A stretch of 44,290 nucleotides of DNA from an uncultured Eubacteriales bacterium (GTDB lineage: Bacteria > Bacillota > Clostridia > Oscillospirales > Acutalibacteraceae), in the NCBI GenBank assembly GCA_948537335.1, contig CAOUJG010000001.1:1-44290 (forward strand), in the 5' to 3' direction. Positions 1 through 7,591 of this stretch are shown here, in pieces. Every line of letters begins with the position of its first letter. Position 1 is the first letter of the stretch. The notes under the pieces were generated by a model. It did not search any database. It was given only the letters and a program-made list of their open reading frames with translations, and was not told where the DNA came from. A program made the translations under genes and the position numbers.

Positions 1-1
1 C

Positions 2-94
2 AGTGAGGAAGAGTGTGAAAAGTTGCTGGCAAAGATGATAGCAGAATTGAAAACGGAAATCGCCGCTGAAAGGGAGCGTCTGAAAGCAGGCTGA
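2..94 (+). CDS. C-terminal fragment of an unidentified protein
   Basis: Only the last 30 codons and a TGA stop lie in the window; the gene begins off the left edge. The visible tail is highly charged, rich in Glu and Lys, and would form an amphipathic helix or short coiled coil ending in Arg-Leu-Lys-Ala-Gly. A strong terminator follows ten bases after the stop, which supports a real gene end. No family can be assigned from so little. Because it lies just beyond the 3' end of a tRNA-Thr gene, it could be the edge of an integrated element, but nothing else supports that. Confidence 0.6.
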   Translation, partial: SEEECEKLLAKMIAELKTEIAAERERLKAG

Positions 95-103
95 CAAAAA
101 TCT

Positions 104-145
104 ACGGCTCACCGAGTGGGATATCCTCTCGGTGAGCCGTTTTTC
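104..145 (+). terminator. Rho-independent terminator after the left-edge gene
   Basis: Perfect 13-bp arms (104-116 and 128-140, ACGGCTCACCGAG and its complement) with an 11-base loop, followed by a T-rich run. It terminates the partial gene at 2-94 and stands between it and the leftward tRNA operon. Confidence 0.92.
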
Positions 146-220
146 TCTGTCTGTGGCTGTTTGTGTGGTCAAACCCAAATTCAGAAATTCAAATCAGCGA
201 GAAAAGTGCGGAAATACAAG

Positions 221-256
221 AAAAATCCAGCCTTTCCCGCAAGAAAAGCTGGACTT
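221..256 (-). terminator. Terminator of the Val-Asp-Thr tRNA operon
   Basis: Read on the minus strand, a GUCCAGC arm (248-254) pairs with GCUGGAU (225-231, one G-U pair) and is followed by TTTTTC. It lies just downstream of tRNA-Thr, the last gene of the leftward tRNA transcript. Confidence 0.75.
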
Positions 257-258
257 TC

Positions 259-334
<76 letters not shown>

Positions 335-339
335 AAATA

Positions 340-416
340 TGGCGACCCGGAACGGGCTCGAACCGTCGACCTCTAGCGTGACAGGCTAGCGTTCTAACCA
401 ACTGAACTACCGGGCC
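340..416 (-). tRNA. tRNA-Asp (GTC anticodon)
   Basis: Complete 77-nt cloverleaf on the minus strand. The acceptor stem GGCCCGG pairs with CCGGGTC, the discriminator is G and CCA is encoded. The anticodon stem CTAGC/GCTAG encloses CTGTCAC, giving GTC. Five bases separate it from tRNA-Thr and six from tRNA-Val. Confidence 0.97.
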
Positions 417-422
417 ATCAAA

Positions 423-498
423 TGGTGGGAACAACAGGGCTCGAACCTGTGACCCCTTGCTTGTAAGGCAAGTGCTCTCCCAGCTGAGCTATGCTCCC
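423..498 (-). tRNA. tRNA-Val (TAC anticodon)
   Basis: Complete 76-nt cloverleaf on the minus strand. It begins GGGAGCATAGCTCAGC and ends TTCCCACCA with an encoded CCA. The anticodon stem CTTGC/GCAAG encloses CTTACAA, giving TAC. It is the first gene of the tRNA operon, downstream of the promoter at 565-593. Confidence 0.97.
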
Positions 499-564
499 AA
501 AAGAAAAGATCCGCCATAATCATTAACTGCACAACGTCAAGCAAACCGACCAGCAGTGATATTA

Positions 565-593
565 ATCATAACTCATCTTTTCCGATATGTCAA
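565..593 (-). promoter_or_regulatory. Sigma-A-type promoter of the tRNA operon
   Basis: On the minus strand TTGACA (588-593), a 17-base spacer and TATGAT (565-570) lie about 70 bases upstream of tRNA-Val. Confidence 0.8.
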
Positions 594-616
594 TACCTTT
601 TTTGCCCTTAATTTTG

Positions 617-651
617 ATAAAAAAACTAACCACAAAATGTGATTAGTTTTT
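617..651 (-). terminator. Terminator of rnpB
   Basis: Fourteen-base arms at 638-651 and 621-634 pair on the minus strand with one G-U pair around a TTT loop, followed by a long T run (A run at 619-625 on the plus strand). It lies directly after the 3' end of RNase P RNA. Confidence 0.88.
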
Positions 652-1014
652 ACATAACCAGACCTATAAGCCGAGTTCTGTCGAGAACAATCATCTATCT
701 TGGCTGAATGTTGCCATTGCAGCTCGGTGCCACCTTTTTGAGAAACATCGGGCCAATGCAAAAATCTCGATTCGGTGTTGCTCCAGATAGGGTTTGCAGA
801 GCCGCGCAGTCTCCTGCACGCTGGTGAGCTCTTACCTCGCCGTTCCATCCTTACCCAAAAGCGAATATAAATTCACGCCCAGGCGGTATATTTCTGTTGC
901 ACTTTCCCTAGGGTCGCCCCCGGCGGCCGTTAGCCGTTATCCTGCCCTGTGGAGCTCGGACTTTCCTCGGGCACATTCTTTCGAATTCGTGTCCGCAATT
1001 GTTCAGTCTGCTCA
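652..1014 (-). ncRNA. rnpB: RNase P RNA (catalytic subunit)
   Basis: This is the ribozyme that cuts 5' leaders from pre-tRNAs. On the minus strand the conserved P3/P4 segment GAGGAAAGTCCGAGCTCC lies near the 5' end (about 951-975 on the plus strand) and the universal 3' block ACAGAACTCGGCTTATAGG near 665-683. CAGACT near the 5' end can pair with GGTCTG near the 3' end to close helix P1. The length of about 360 nt is normal for bacterial rnpB. A strong promoter (1022-1050) and a terminator (617-651) frame it, so it is a single-gene unit. Ends are estimated to within several bases. Confidence 0.95.
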
Positions 1015-1021
1015 TAAAATG

Positions 1022-1050
1022 ATTTTAGCACAAAAGTCCGTGAATGTCAA
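1022..1050 (-). promoter_or_regulatory. rnpB: Sigma-A-type promoter of rnpB
   Basis: TTGACA (1045-1050), a 17-base spacer and TAAAAT (1022-1027) on the minus strand, about 8 bases before the predicted RNA start. The -35 box lies inside the left copy of the 164-bp repeat described at 1040-1367. Confidence 0.85.
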
Positions 1051-1367
1051 TACGGCACTCTAACGCCAACTGGATTAATCATTAAAATAGGCGTCGTACC
1101 AGACCAAAAAGGTGTAGACCACCCAGATTTTGCGGCTGTTGTCCTCATTGCCGGCAAAGTACCTGTTCAGATATTCAACCAAAATGTCGGTGCAGAAAAT
1201 TTCGTGAATATCAGTACGACTCTCTAAAGCCACCTGGGTCAATTATTAAAATAGACGTCGTACCAGACCAAAAAAGTGTAGATCGTCCAAATTTTGCGGC
1301 TGTTGTCTTCTTTCCCGTTAAAGTGTCTGTCCAAGTAATCAATCAAAACGTCTGTGCAGAAAAATTC
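1040..1367. repeat. Two tandem, diverged 164-bp units from the asnB 3' end
   Basis: Units 1040-1203 and 1204-1367 align without gaps; by hand about 134 of 164 positions match (near 82 percent). Each unit carries roughly the last 41 codons of asparagine synthetase, a stop and about 38 bases of trailer. The right unit is the functional end of asnB; the left is a leftover copy. Confidence 0.85.
1075..1206 (-). pseudogene. Orphan duplicate of the asnB C-terminus
   Basis: The minus strand between asnB and rnpB encodes about 42 residues ending in a TAA at 1075-1077 that match the end of AsnB: FCTD, then L-x-x-Y-L, EDNSRKIW, YTFLVWYD and YFN are shared. Differences are mostly conservative (Val/Ile, Asp/Glu). 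There is no start codon with a ribosome binding site, so it is not a gene. It is either a tandem duplication that drifted or the remnant of a second asnB gene lost by recombination. Confidence 0.75.
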
Positions 1368-3074
1368 TTTAGCATCCGGAGAGACAAATATATTTTTAAC
1401 GGCATTATAGTATTTATCTTGGCGCAGCCAAACCCTGATGGGAACGGGGAAACCGAGCTTTTTCTTCTCCGCGGTAAATAAAGGCAAATGCTTAAGGGCG
1501 GCTTTGCGAAGGGCATATTTGGTGTTTTTGTTGTTGACTTTTAGGTTTAGCGGGATTTTCTTTGCAACTTCAAAAACCTCTTTGTCCAAAAAAGGCACTC
1601 GCAGCTCCAAAGAATTCGCCATGCTCATTCTGTCGGCTTTTAAGAGGATATCCCCCACCATCCACAGGTTTATGTCGAGGTACTGCATTTGAGTCACGTC
1701 GTCATAATTTTGAGACTTCTCATAAAATTTTTCACAAGCTGATTGCGGAGGCGTCGCCACATTTGGGTCTTTTAAAAGAGCCTTTTTTTCTTTTTGAGAA
1801 AAAATAAAAGCATTGCCAATAAACCTTTCGGGCAGCGACTTTGCGCCACGGATCAGAAAATTTTTGCCCTTAAAATTTGCTGGAATCATCCCCGCCAAAG
1901 AAGCCAGAATACGGCGCAAAAAATGGGGAAGCTTTTGATATTTGCAAAGAGAAAGCGGCTCGTGATATATGTTGTACCCGCCAAAAAGCTCATCCGCGCC
2001 CTCGCCAGAGAGCACCACAGTAACACCATTTTCGCTGGCAAGTTTCGAGACAAAAAACAGCGCAACGCAGGAAGGGTCGGCTAAAGGTTGGTCCAGCATG
2101 TATTGAACCATCGGGATACTCGCCCAGAAGTCCGCAGCAGAAATCACTCTGGAATGATGATTCAGCCCCATTTCTTGTGCAAATCTCTTGGCAAACCCGA
2201 TTTCGTTATATTTTTCGTCTTCGCCAAAGCCTACAGTAAAGGCTTTTTGCCCTGCAAAATAGCTGGAAATATAGCTAGAATCCACACCGCTCGACAAAAA
2301 GCATCCGACTTCAACGTCGCTCGCTTTGTGGGCAATTACGGAATTTTCAAAAACGGCTTCGATTTTTTGAACAGCCTCATCAAGCATTAAAGCTTTGTTC
2401 GGCTCGAATTTTGGCTCGAAATAGCGCGTGATTTCAAGCTTTCCGCCATTATACCACAAATAATGCCCCGGCAGCAGGCAGTAAACGCCCTCAAAGAAGG
2501 TCTCTGGCGGTACGGAATACTGAAACGACAAATACTTATCGAGCGCCCGCGTATTGAGCCTTTTTTCTATTTTGGGAAATTGCAAAATGCTCTTTATCTC
2601 AGATGCATAAACCAAATGACCGTCTGCAAGCGCATAATGTAGCGGTTTTATGCCAAAAAAATCCCGCGCCATAAAAAGAGAGTTGTCCGACGTGTTGAAA
2701 ATGGCAAACGCGAACATACCGCGGACCTTATCCAGCAGCTTTTCCTGCCATTCCTCAAACCCGTGCACCAGGACTTCTGAATCCGTATTGCTGCAAAACG
2801 TATGCCCGCGTGCAACAAGCTCTTCTCGCAGCTCCTTATAATTGTAAATTTCGCCATTAAAAGTGAGCACCAGCGTTTTATCCTCGTTGTACATCGGCTG
2901 GTTGCTTCTTTCGTCCACGTCTATGATGCTCAAGCGGCAAAATCCCATAGAAATCTCGCTCGAAAAATAGAATCCCTCGCTGTTTGGGCCCCTATGAATC
3001 AATTTATCTGTCATGCTCTTCAAAACTTGCTCTTTATCCAAAATTTCTCCAGTAAACCCACAAATTCCACACAT
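1239..3074 (-). CDS. asnB: Asparagine synthetase B, glutamine-hydrolysing
   Basis: Makes asparagine from aspartate, glutamine and ATP in the cytosol. The 611 residues match the family. The N-terminal class II glutamine amidotransferase domain starts MCGICGF, with Cys2 as the nucleophile and conserved RLSIIDV and FNGEIYNY motifs. The C-terminal AMP-forming synthetase domain carries the PP-loop SSGVDSS near residue 263 and LSGEGADELFGGY near 360. The ATG start is fixed by the catalytic Cys2 and an AAAGGAC ribosome binding site. A consensus promoter lies at 3105-3133 and the gene appears monocistronic. A related AsnB-like amidotransferase acting on wall precursors cannot be excluded, but the length and motifs favour true asparagine synthetase. 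The last 41 codons are duplicated downstream. Confidence 0.95.
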   Translation of the reverse strand: MCGICGFTGEILDKEQVLKSMTDKLIHRGPNSEGFYFSSEISMGFCRLSIIDVDERSNQPMYNEDKTLVLTFNGEIYNYKELREELVARGHTFCSNTDSEVLVHGFEEWQEKLLDKVRGMFAFAIFNTSDNSLFMARDFFGIKPLHYALADGHLVYASEIKSILQFPKIEKRLNTRALDKYLSFQYSVPPETFFEGVYCLLPGHYLWYNGGKLEITRYFEPKFEPNKALMLDEAVQKIEAVFENSVIAHKASDVEVGCFLSSGVDSSYISSYFAGQKAFTVGFGEDEKYNEIGFAKRFAQEMGLNHHSRVISAADFWASIPMVQYMLDQPLADPSCVALFFVSKLASENGVTVVLSGEGADELFGGYNIYHEPLSLCKYQKLPHFLRRILASLAGMIPANFKGKNFLIRGAKSLPERFIGNAFIFSQKEKKALLKDPNVATPPQSACEKFYEKSQNYDDVTQMQYLDINLWMVGDILLKADRMSMANSLELRVPFLDKEVFEVAKKIPLNLKVNNKNTKYALRKAALKHLPLFTAEKKKLGFPVPIRVWLRQDKYYNAVKNIFVSPDAKEFFCTDVLIDYLDRHFNGKEDNSRKIWTIYTFLVWYDVYFNN

Positions 3075-3104
3075 AAGACTACGTCCTTTTAATTATTTTA
3101 TATA

Positions 3105-3133
3105 ATTATATCAAAACATCGGCACCGGTTCAA
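3105..3133 (-). promoter_or_regulatory. asnB: Sigma-A-type promoter of asnB
   Basis: TTGAAC (3128-3133), a 17-base spacer and TATAAT (3105-3110) on the minus strand, about 30 bases before the asnB start. No T-box or other long leader fits in so short a 5' region. Confidence 0.85.
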
Positions 3134-3284
3134 GTTTTTTGCGTCATAAAATTAACTAAATTATAGAAAAAGTCGCCTTTTAAAAGCAACCGATAATATT
3201 AAATCGCGGTGATACATAGATTTATTAAGAAAATACGGGGCATGCGAGGCACTGTGTTTTGCAAAATTTACCTGCTGGCTCGGC

Positions 3285-3313
3285 TTTACAGGTTGCAATA
3301 AAAGTGATAAAAT
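3285..3313 (+). promoter_or_regulatory. Sigma-A-type promoter of the pyruvate:ferredoxin oxidoreductase gene
   Basis: TTTACA (3285-3290), a 17-base spacer and TAAAAT (3308-3313), about 65 bases before the ATG. The remaining stretch back to the asnB promoter (3134-3284) shows no further recognisable element. Confidence 0.75.
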
Positions 3314-3378
3314 CTAAAGGATACACCGAGATTTGATTGTAAATTTTAGCCCATAATACGATAAAAAGAGGAAAATTC

Positions 3379-6300
3379 ATGTTAAAAAGAAAAATTGAAA
3401 CTATAGATGGCAACACGGCCGCGGCGCATGTTGCGTACGCTTTTACCGAAGTTGCTGTGATTTACCCCATCACGCCGTCTTCTGCGATGGCTGACGAGAC
3501 GGACAGGTACTCTGTTGCTGGGCGGAAAAATCTTTTTGGCCAGCCGGTAAAGGTTACCCAGATGCAGTCGGAGGCGGGAGTTGCCGGAGCTGTCCATGGG
3601 GCGCTCTCTGCTGGGGCTTTGACGACTACATACACGGCCTCGCAGGGGCTTTTGCTGATGATCCCGAACATGTACAAAATGGCGGGCGAGCTGCTCCCCA
3701 GCGTCATACACGTCGCCGCCAGGACCGTTGCGACGCACGCACTTTCTATCATGGGCGATCATTCGGACGTTTATGCGTGCCGCCAGACGGGCTATGCCAT
3801 GCTGTGCTCAAATAATCCGCAAGAAGTCATGGACCTGGGCGCGGTTGCGCACTTGGCGGCTATCAGAGGCCGAGTGCCATTTTTACACTTTTTTGACGGG
3901 TTTCGGACTTCGCATGAAATCCAGAAGGTGGCCGTTTGGGACTATGAAACCCTTGGCGAGATGCTGGATTGGGCGGCAGTGGATGAATTTAAGAAGCGAG
4001 CACTTAACCCGGAACACCCGGTGTTACGAGGGTCGGCACAAAACGACGATATATTCTTTCAGCAGCGTGAGGCTTGCAACGTCTTTTACGACAGGCTGCC
4101 GCAGGTCGTCGCAACGTACATGGACGAGGTGAATAAGTGCACGGGCTCGAACTACCGGCCATTTAACTACTACGGTGCCAAGGATGCCGATAGAATCATA
4201 GTGGCTATGGGCTCGGTCTGCGAGACTATTGAAGAAGTCGTGGATTATTTGAACGCAAACGGCGAGAAGGTTGGTCTTGTAAAAGTGCGGCTGTATCGGC
4301 CTTTTTCGCAGGAATTTTTGTTGCGCGAGATCCCAAAAACGGTGCAGAAAATTTCTGTTTTAGACAGAACAAAAGAGCCTGGATCCGTCGGAGAGCCGCT
4401 CTATTTGGACGTGTTGGCGGCGCTATCGGGCTCGAAGTTTGAAAACGTGCAAGTTTTTGCTGGCCGATACGGTTTGGCCTCAAAGGACACTGCTCCCGCC
4501 AACATTATTGCGGTTTTTCGAAACATGCGCGAAAGCGGCGGCAAGAGGAGGTTCACGGTTGGTATTGTGGATGATGTGACAAATTTGTCATTGCGAACTC
4601 TTGAGAGCCCCGATACGACCGACCGTGACATTATGTCTTGCAAGTTTTGGGGCTTTGGGTCGGACGGCACGATCAGCGCGAACAAGAACACGATTAAGAT
4701 TATCGGCGACAATACGGGCCTTTTTGTCCAGGGATATTTTGCTCATGACTCTAAAAAGTCCGGCGGGCTGACGATTTCTCATTTAAGATTTGGCAAAAGC
4801 CCGATAAAATCGACCTATTACATAAACAAAGCCGATTTTATCGCCTGCCACAACCCCACTTATATTGGCAAGTTCAGAATTATTCAAGACCTGAAGCCGG
4901 GGGGGAGTTTTCTTTTGAATTGCCCATGGGCTGGTGCTGAACTGGACGCCAATTTGCCCGCGAATGTGAAGAGTTATATTGCGAAAAACGAAATTAAATT
5001 TTACACGATAGATGCGACGAAAATCGCGAAGGAAATCGGTCTGCACGGCAGAATAAGCACGATTCTTCAGGCTGCCTTTTTTAGAATTACCGGTATTCTC
5101 CCGGCGGAAGAAGCTCTTGCATACATGAAGAATGCCGCTGCGCGGACGTACGGCAAAAAGGGCGCGGATATCGTCGAGATGAACTACCGTGCGATCGAAT
5201 GCGGAATGCGGAACTTACAGCGGGTATCCGTCCCGAAAGAATGGGAAAGTGCCACGGGCTACGAAGTTACTTCTGATGAAGCTAACGAAAATGTCGGTCT
5301 CGCGCGGTACGTAGATAAAATCTTAAGGCCAATTAACGCGAATAAAGGCAATGATTTGCCGGTTTCTGCTTTTGTACCACATGTCGACGGGACTTTTCCG
5401 CAAGGAGCTGCTGCTTTCGAAAAGCGCGGTGTCGCTAATTTTGTGCCTTGCTGGTGCCCCGAAAACTGCATTCAGTGCAACTTGTGCGCGCTTGTTTGCC
5501 CTCACGCCGTGATTCGTCCGGCTGCCATCACCGATGAGGAGCTGGGTCGTGCGCCTGCAGGCATGAAGTTTGCAGATATGACGGGCGTTCCTGAAATGAA
5601 GTTTGCTATAACCGTCTCTCCGCTGGACTGCACCGGGTGCGGCATTTGCGCGAATGTTTGCCCCGGCAAGAGAGGTCAGAAGGCGCTTGTGATGCAGCCT
5701 TTCGAAACTCAAAAAGCTGAGCAAAAGGTTTTTGATTACGCTGCGAAATTGCCTACAAATCCGGCCGTTTTGGACAAATTTAAGGAATCAACCGTAAAGG
5801 GATGCCAATTTAAGCAGCCGTTGCTTGAGTTTTCGGGCGCCTGCGCGGGGTGCGGGGAGCCCCCCTATGCCAAATTGGCGACTCAGCTGTTTGGAGACAA
5901 AATGTACATCGCCAACGCGACGGGCTGCTCGTCCATTTGGGGCGGGTCGGTCCCTGCAACGCCCTACACTGTGAACCGCGAGGGCAAAGGCCCAGCATGG
6001 CACAACTCTTTGTTTGAGGACAACGCGGAGTTTGGCTACGGAATGGCCCTGGCGCAAAAAACGATGAGGGCGCGCGCAAAAGAAGACGTTATGAATCTAG
6101 CTGCAGCGGCGATAAACGAAGATGTAAAGTCCGCCTGCGCCAAATACATAGGCACTTTTGACGATGCTTGCGAAAATAAATCGGCAACCAAAAGGCTTAT
6201 AAAAGAACTCGAAAATATCCCGACTGATGACGAAGTGAGCTATAAATTAGCGCAGAAAATTTTGAAAAACAGGGATCATCTTAGCAAAAAGTCTGTTTGG

Positions 6301-6951
6301 ATTTTTGGCGGCGACGGCTGGGCTTATGACATCGGGTTTGGCGGGCTTGACCATGTCATCGCCTCTTTGGAGGACGTGAATATCTTGGTTTTTGACACCG
6401 AGGTCTACTCCAACACCGGCGGGCAGGCTTCCAAGGCGACTCAAACTGGATCCGTGGCTAAGTTTGCCTCTGCTGGCAAAACCGCGAAGAAAAAGGACTT
6501 GGCTGCGATCGCCATGAGCTACGGCCACGTGTACGTTGCGCAGGTGGCCATGGGCGCCGACTACAACCAGTGCGTGAAGGCCTTTGTAGAGGCAGAGAGC
6601 TACGCCGGGCCTTCGATAATCATCGCGTACGCGCCGTGTATAGCCCATGGAATCAAAGGCGGGTTAGGGTTTGCGCCGTCAGAACAAAAAAGGGCGGTAG
6701 AATCAGGCTACTGGAACTTATTCCGGTTTGACCCACGACTAAAGGCCGAAGGGAAAAATCCATTTTTGTTGGATGGCAAAGCACCGACGCTTAGTTATCG
6801 GGACTTCATAATGAACGAAGGCCGCTACAATGCCCTTGCAACGGCTGAACCAGAACGTGCCGAGAGACTCTTTTTGGCGGCAGAGTCACAGGCAAAAAGC
6901 AAATATGAGCATTTACTAAAGCTCTCGCAGGTTGATACCAATCTCGATTAA
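3379..6951 (+). CDS. nifJ: Pyruvate:ferredoxin (flavodoxin) oxidoreductase, single-chain
   Basis: Converts pyruvate and CoA to acetyl-CoA and CO2 and reduces ferredoxin, the central energy step of clostridial fermentation. At 1190 residues it is full length. Domain I has YPITPSS near residue 29. A two-cluster ferredoxin domain has CIQCNLCALVCP near 694 and CTGCGICANVCP near 750. GACAGCGEPPY near 821 gives cysteines for the proximal cluster. The thiamine diphosphate region has GDGWAYDIGFGG near 977 and NTGGQ near 1013. An AGAGG site precedes the ATG. It has its own promoter and terminator, so it is monocistronic. Product acetyl-CoA can feed the acetate kinase at 34336-35550. Confidence 0.98.
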   Translation: MLKRKIETIDGNTAAAHVAYAFTEVAVIYPITPSSAMADETDRYSVAGRKNLFGQPVKVTQMQSEAGVAGAVHGALSAGALTTTYTASQGLLLMIPNMYKMAGELLPSVIHVAARTVATHALSIMGDHSDVYACRQTGYAMLCSNNPQEVMDLGAVAHLAAIRGRVPFLHFFDGFRTSHEIQKVAVWDYETLGEMLDWAAVDEFKKRALNPEHPVLRGSAQNDDIFFQQREACNVFYDRLPQVVATYMDEVNKCTGSNYRPFNYYGAKDADRIIVAMGSVCETIEEVVDYLNANGEKVGLVKVRLYRPFSQEFLLREIPKTVQKISVLDRTKEPGSVGEPLYLDVLAALSGSKFENVQVFAGRYGLASKDTAPANIIAVFRNMRESGGKRRFTVGIVDDVTNLSLRTLESPDTTDRDIMSCKFWGFGSDGTISANKNTIKIIGDNTGLFVQGYFAHDSKKSGGLTISHLRFGKSPIKSTYYINKADFIACHNPTYIGKFRIIQDLKPGGSFLLNCPWAGAELDANLPANVKSYIAKNEIKFYTIDATKIAKEIGLHGRISTILQAAFFRITGILPAEEALAYMKNAAARTYGKKGADIVEMNYRAIECGMRNLQRVSVPKEWESATGYEVTSDEANENVGLARYVDKILRPINANKGNDLPVSAFVPHVDGTFPQGAAAFEKRGVANFVPCWCPENCIQCNLCALVCPHAVIRPAAITDEELGRAPAGMKFADMTGVPEMKFAITVSPLDCTGCGICANVCPGKRGQKALVMQPFETQKAEQKVFDYAAKLPTNPAVLDKFKESTVKGCQFKQPLLEFSGACAGCGEPPYAKLATQLFGDKMYIANATGCSSIWGGSVPATPYTVNREGKGPAWHNSLFEDNAEFGYGMALAQKTMRARAKEDVMNLAAAAINEDVKSACAKYIGTFDDACENKSATKRLIKELENIPTDDEVSYKLAQKILKNRDHLSKKSVWIFGGDGWAYDIGFGGLDHVIASLEDVNILVFDTEVYSNTGGQASKATQTGSVAKFASAGKTAKKKDLAAIAMSYGHVYVAQVAMGADYNQCVKAFVEAESYAGPSIIIAYAPCIAHGIKGGLGFAPSEQKRAVESGYWNLFRFDPRLKAEGKNPFLLDGKAPTLSYRDFIMNEGRYNALATAEPERAERLFLAAESQAKSKYEHLLKLSQVDTNLD

Positions 6952-6982
6952 AATCGGAAGAGAAATAAAAATAAACTTAAAA

Positions 6983-7024
6983 AGCCCATGTAAGCGCTGT
7001 TTTTAGCTTGCATGGACTCTTTTT
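6983..7024 (+). terminator. Terminator of the pyruvate:ferredoxin oxidoreductase gene
   Basis: Thirteen-base arms starting AGCCCATG (6983-6995) and ending CATGGACT (7006-7018), with one mismatch and one G-U pair, followed by a T run. It also separates the gene from the convergent peptidoglycan-binding cluster. Confidence 0.85.
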
Positions 7025-7038
7025 GTTGCTGATTTGCC

Positions 7039-7569
7039 TTATTTTTCGAAAGTTTTGTCCGCGTTGTTATTGTATAGCGCCGAGATCATATCGAAGGTTT
7101 TTTTATCAATCACCCCATTCTGCTCGACGTTAAAGAGCTTTTGCAGCTGCTTTACCAGGTCAACGCTTTTGGCATCGTGCATTCCGCTTATGTTAAACTC
7201 TGTAAAATTTGCAAAATACATCGATATAAACCGCAGCATCGCCTGGATTATATAGATGCACATCGGGCTGTCGCCTAGAGTTATGGAGAAGTCGGTAGCC
7301 GGAAAGGCCATCGGCCGCGAACAAGCCTCTTCGTATTCGTAAACCTCATTATAGACCGCTATAATCCTGTTCCAGGTGACAAAATCGACTATCCCGGTGA
7401 CCGAAATTTTAAACGTCTTCTGAAAGCCCATAACGGCTTCTCGAGTCTGGTCCGAAAAAATCCCGTCCGGAATAACCGCCGGCACAGTGTTGTAATAGTA
7501 GGATATCGTCCGCAAAAAATATTGCAAATTCCTGACAGGCTCGCCAGGCCTTAAAACAGTTCTGTTCAT
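7039..7569 (-). CDS. Small protein with two peptidoglycan-binding domains
   Basis: A 176-residue protein made of two PG_binding_1-type repeats. The first (about residues 6-75) is a clear match, with the family pattern DGIFSDQT-x-x-AVMGFQK and GIVDFVTWNRI. The second (about 97-168) is weaker but keeps the spacing and ends with NGVIDKKTFDMI. No signal peptide, transmembrane helix or catalytic domain is visible. It follows the SpoIID-like protein by 22 bases with a GGCGGGGG ribosome binding site and is probably translated from the same message. Its repeats resemble the three repeats of that neighbour, so it probably arose by duplication and acts with it on peptidoglycan. The exact role is unknown. 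Confidence 0.85.
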   Translation of the reverse strand: MNRTVLRPGEPVRNLQYFLRTISYYYNTVPAVIPDGIFSDQTREAVMGFQKTFKISVTGIVDFVTWNRIIAVYNEVYEYEEACSRPMAFPATDFSITLGDSPMCIYIIQAMLRFISMYFANFTEFNISGMHDAKSVDLVKQLQKLFNVEQNGVIDKKTFDMISALYNNNADKTFEK

Positions 7570-7591
7570 GTGTTTGTACCCCCGCCTTTGC

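Noticed and set aside
573..1063. Open frames on both strands across rnpB
   Set aside because: They are chance frames in the RNase P RNA gene, its promoter and terminator.
3075..3378. A T-box or other riboswitch before asnB or the oxidoreductase gene
   Set aside because: Both leaders are short, about 30 and 65 bases, and no T-box sequence or specifier loop is visible.
3382..6648. Long open frames opposite the pyruvate:ferredoxin oxidoreductase gene
   Set aside because: They are shadows of a strongly conserved coding frame and lack ribosome binding sites.
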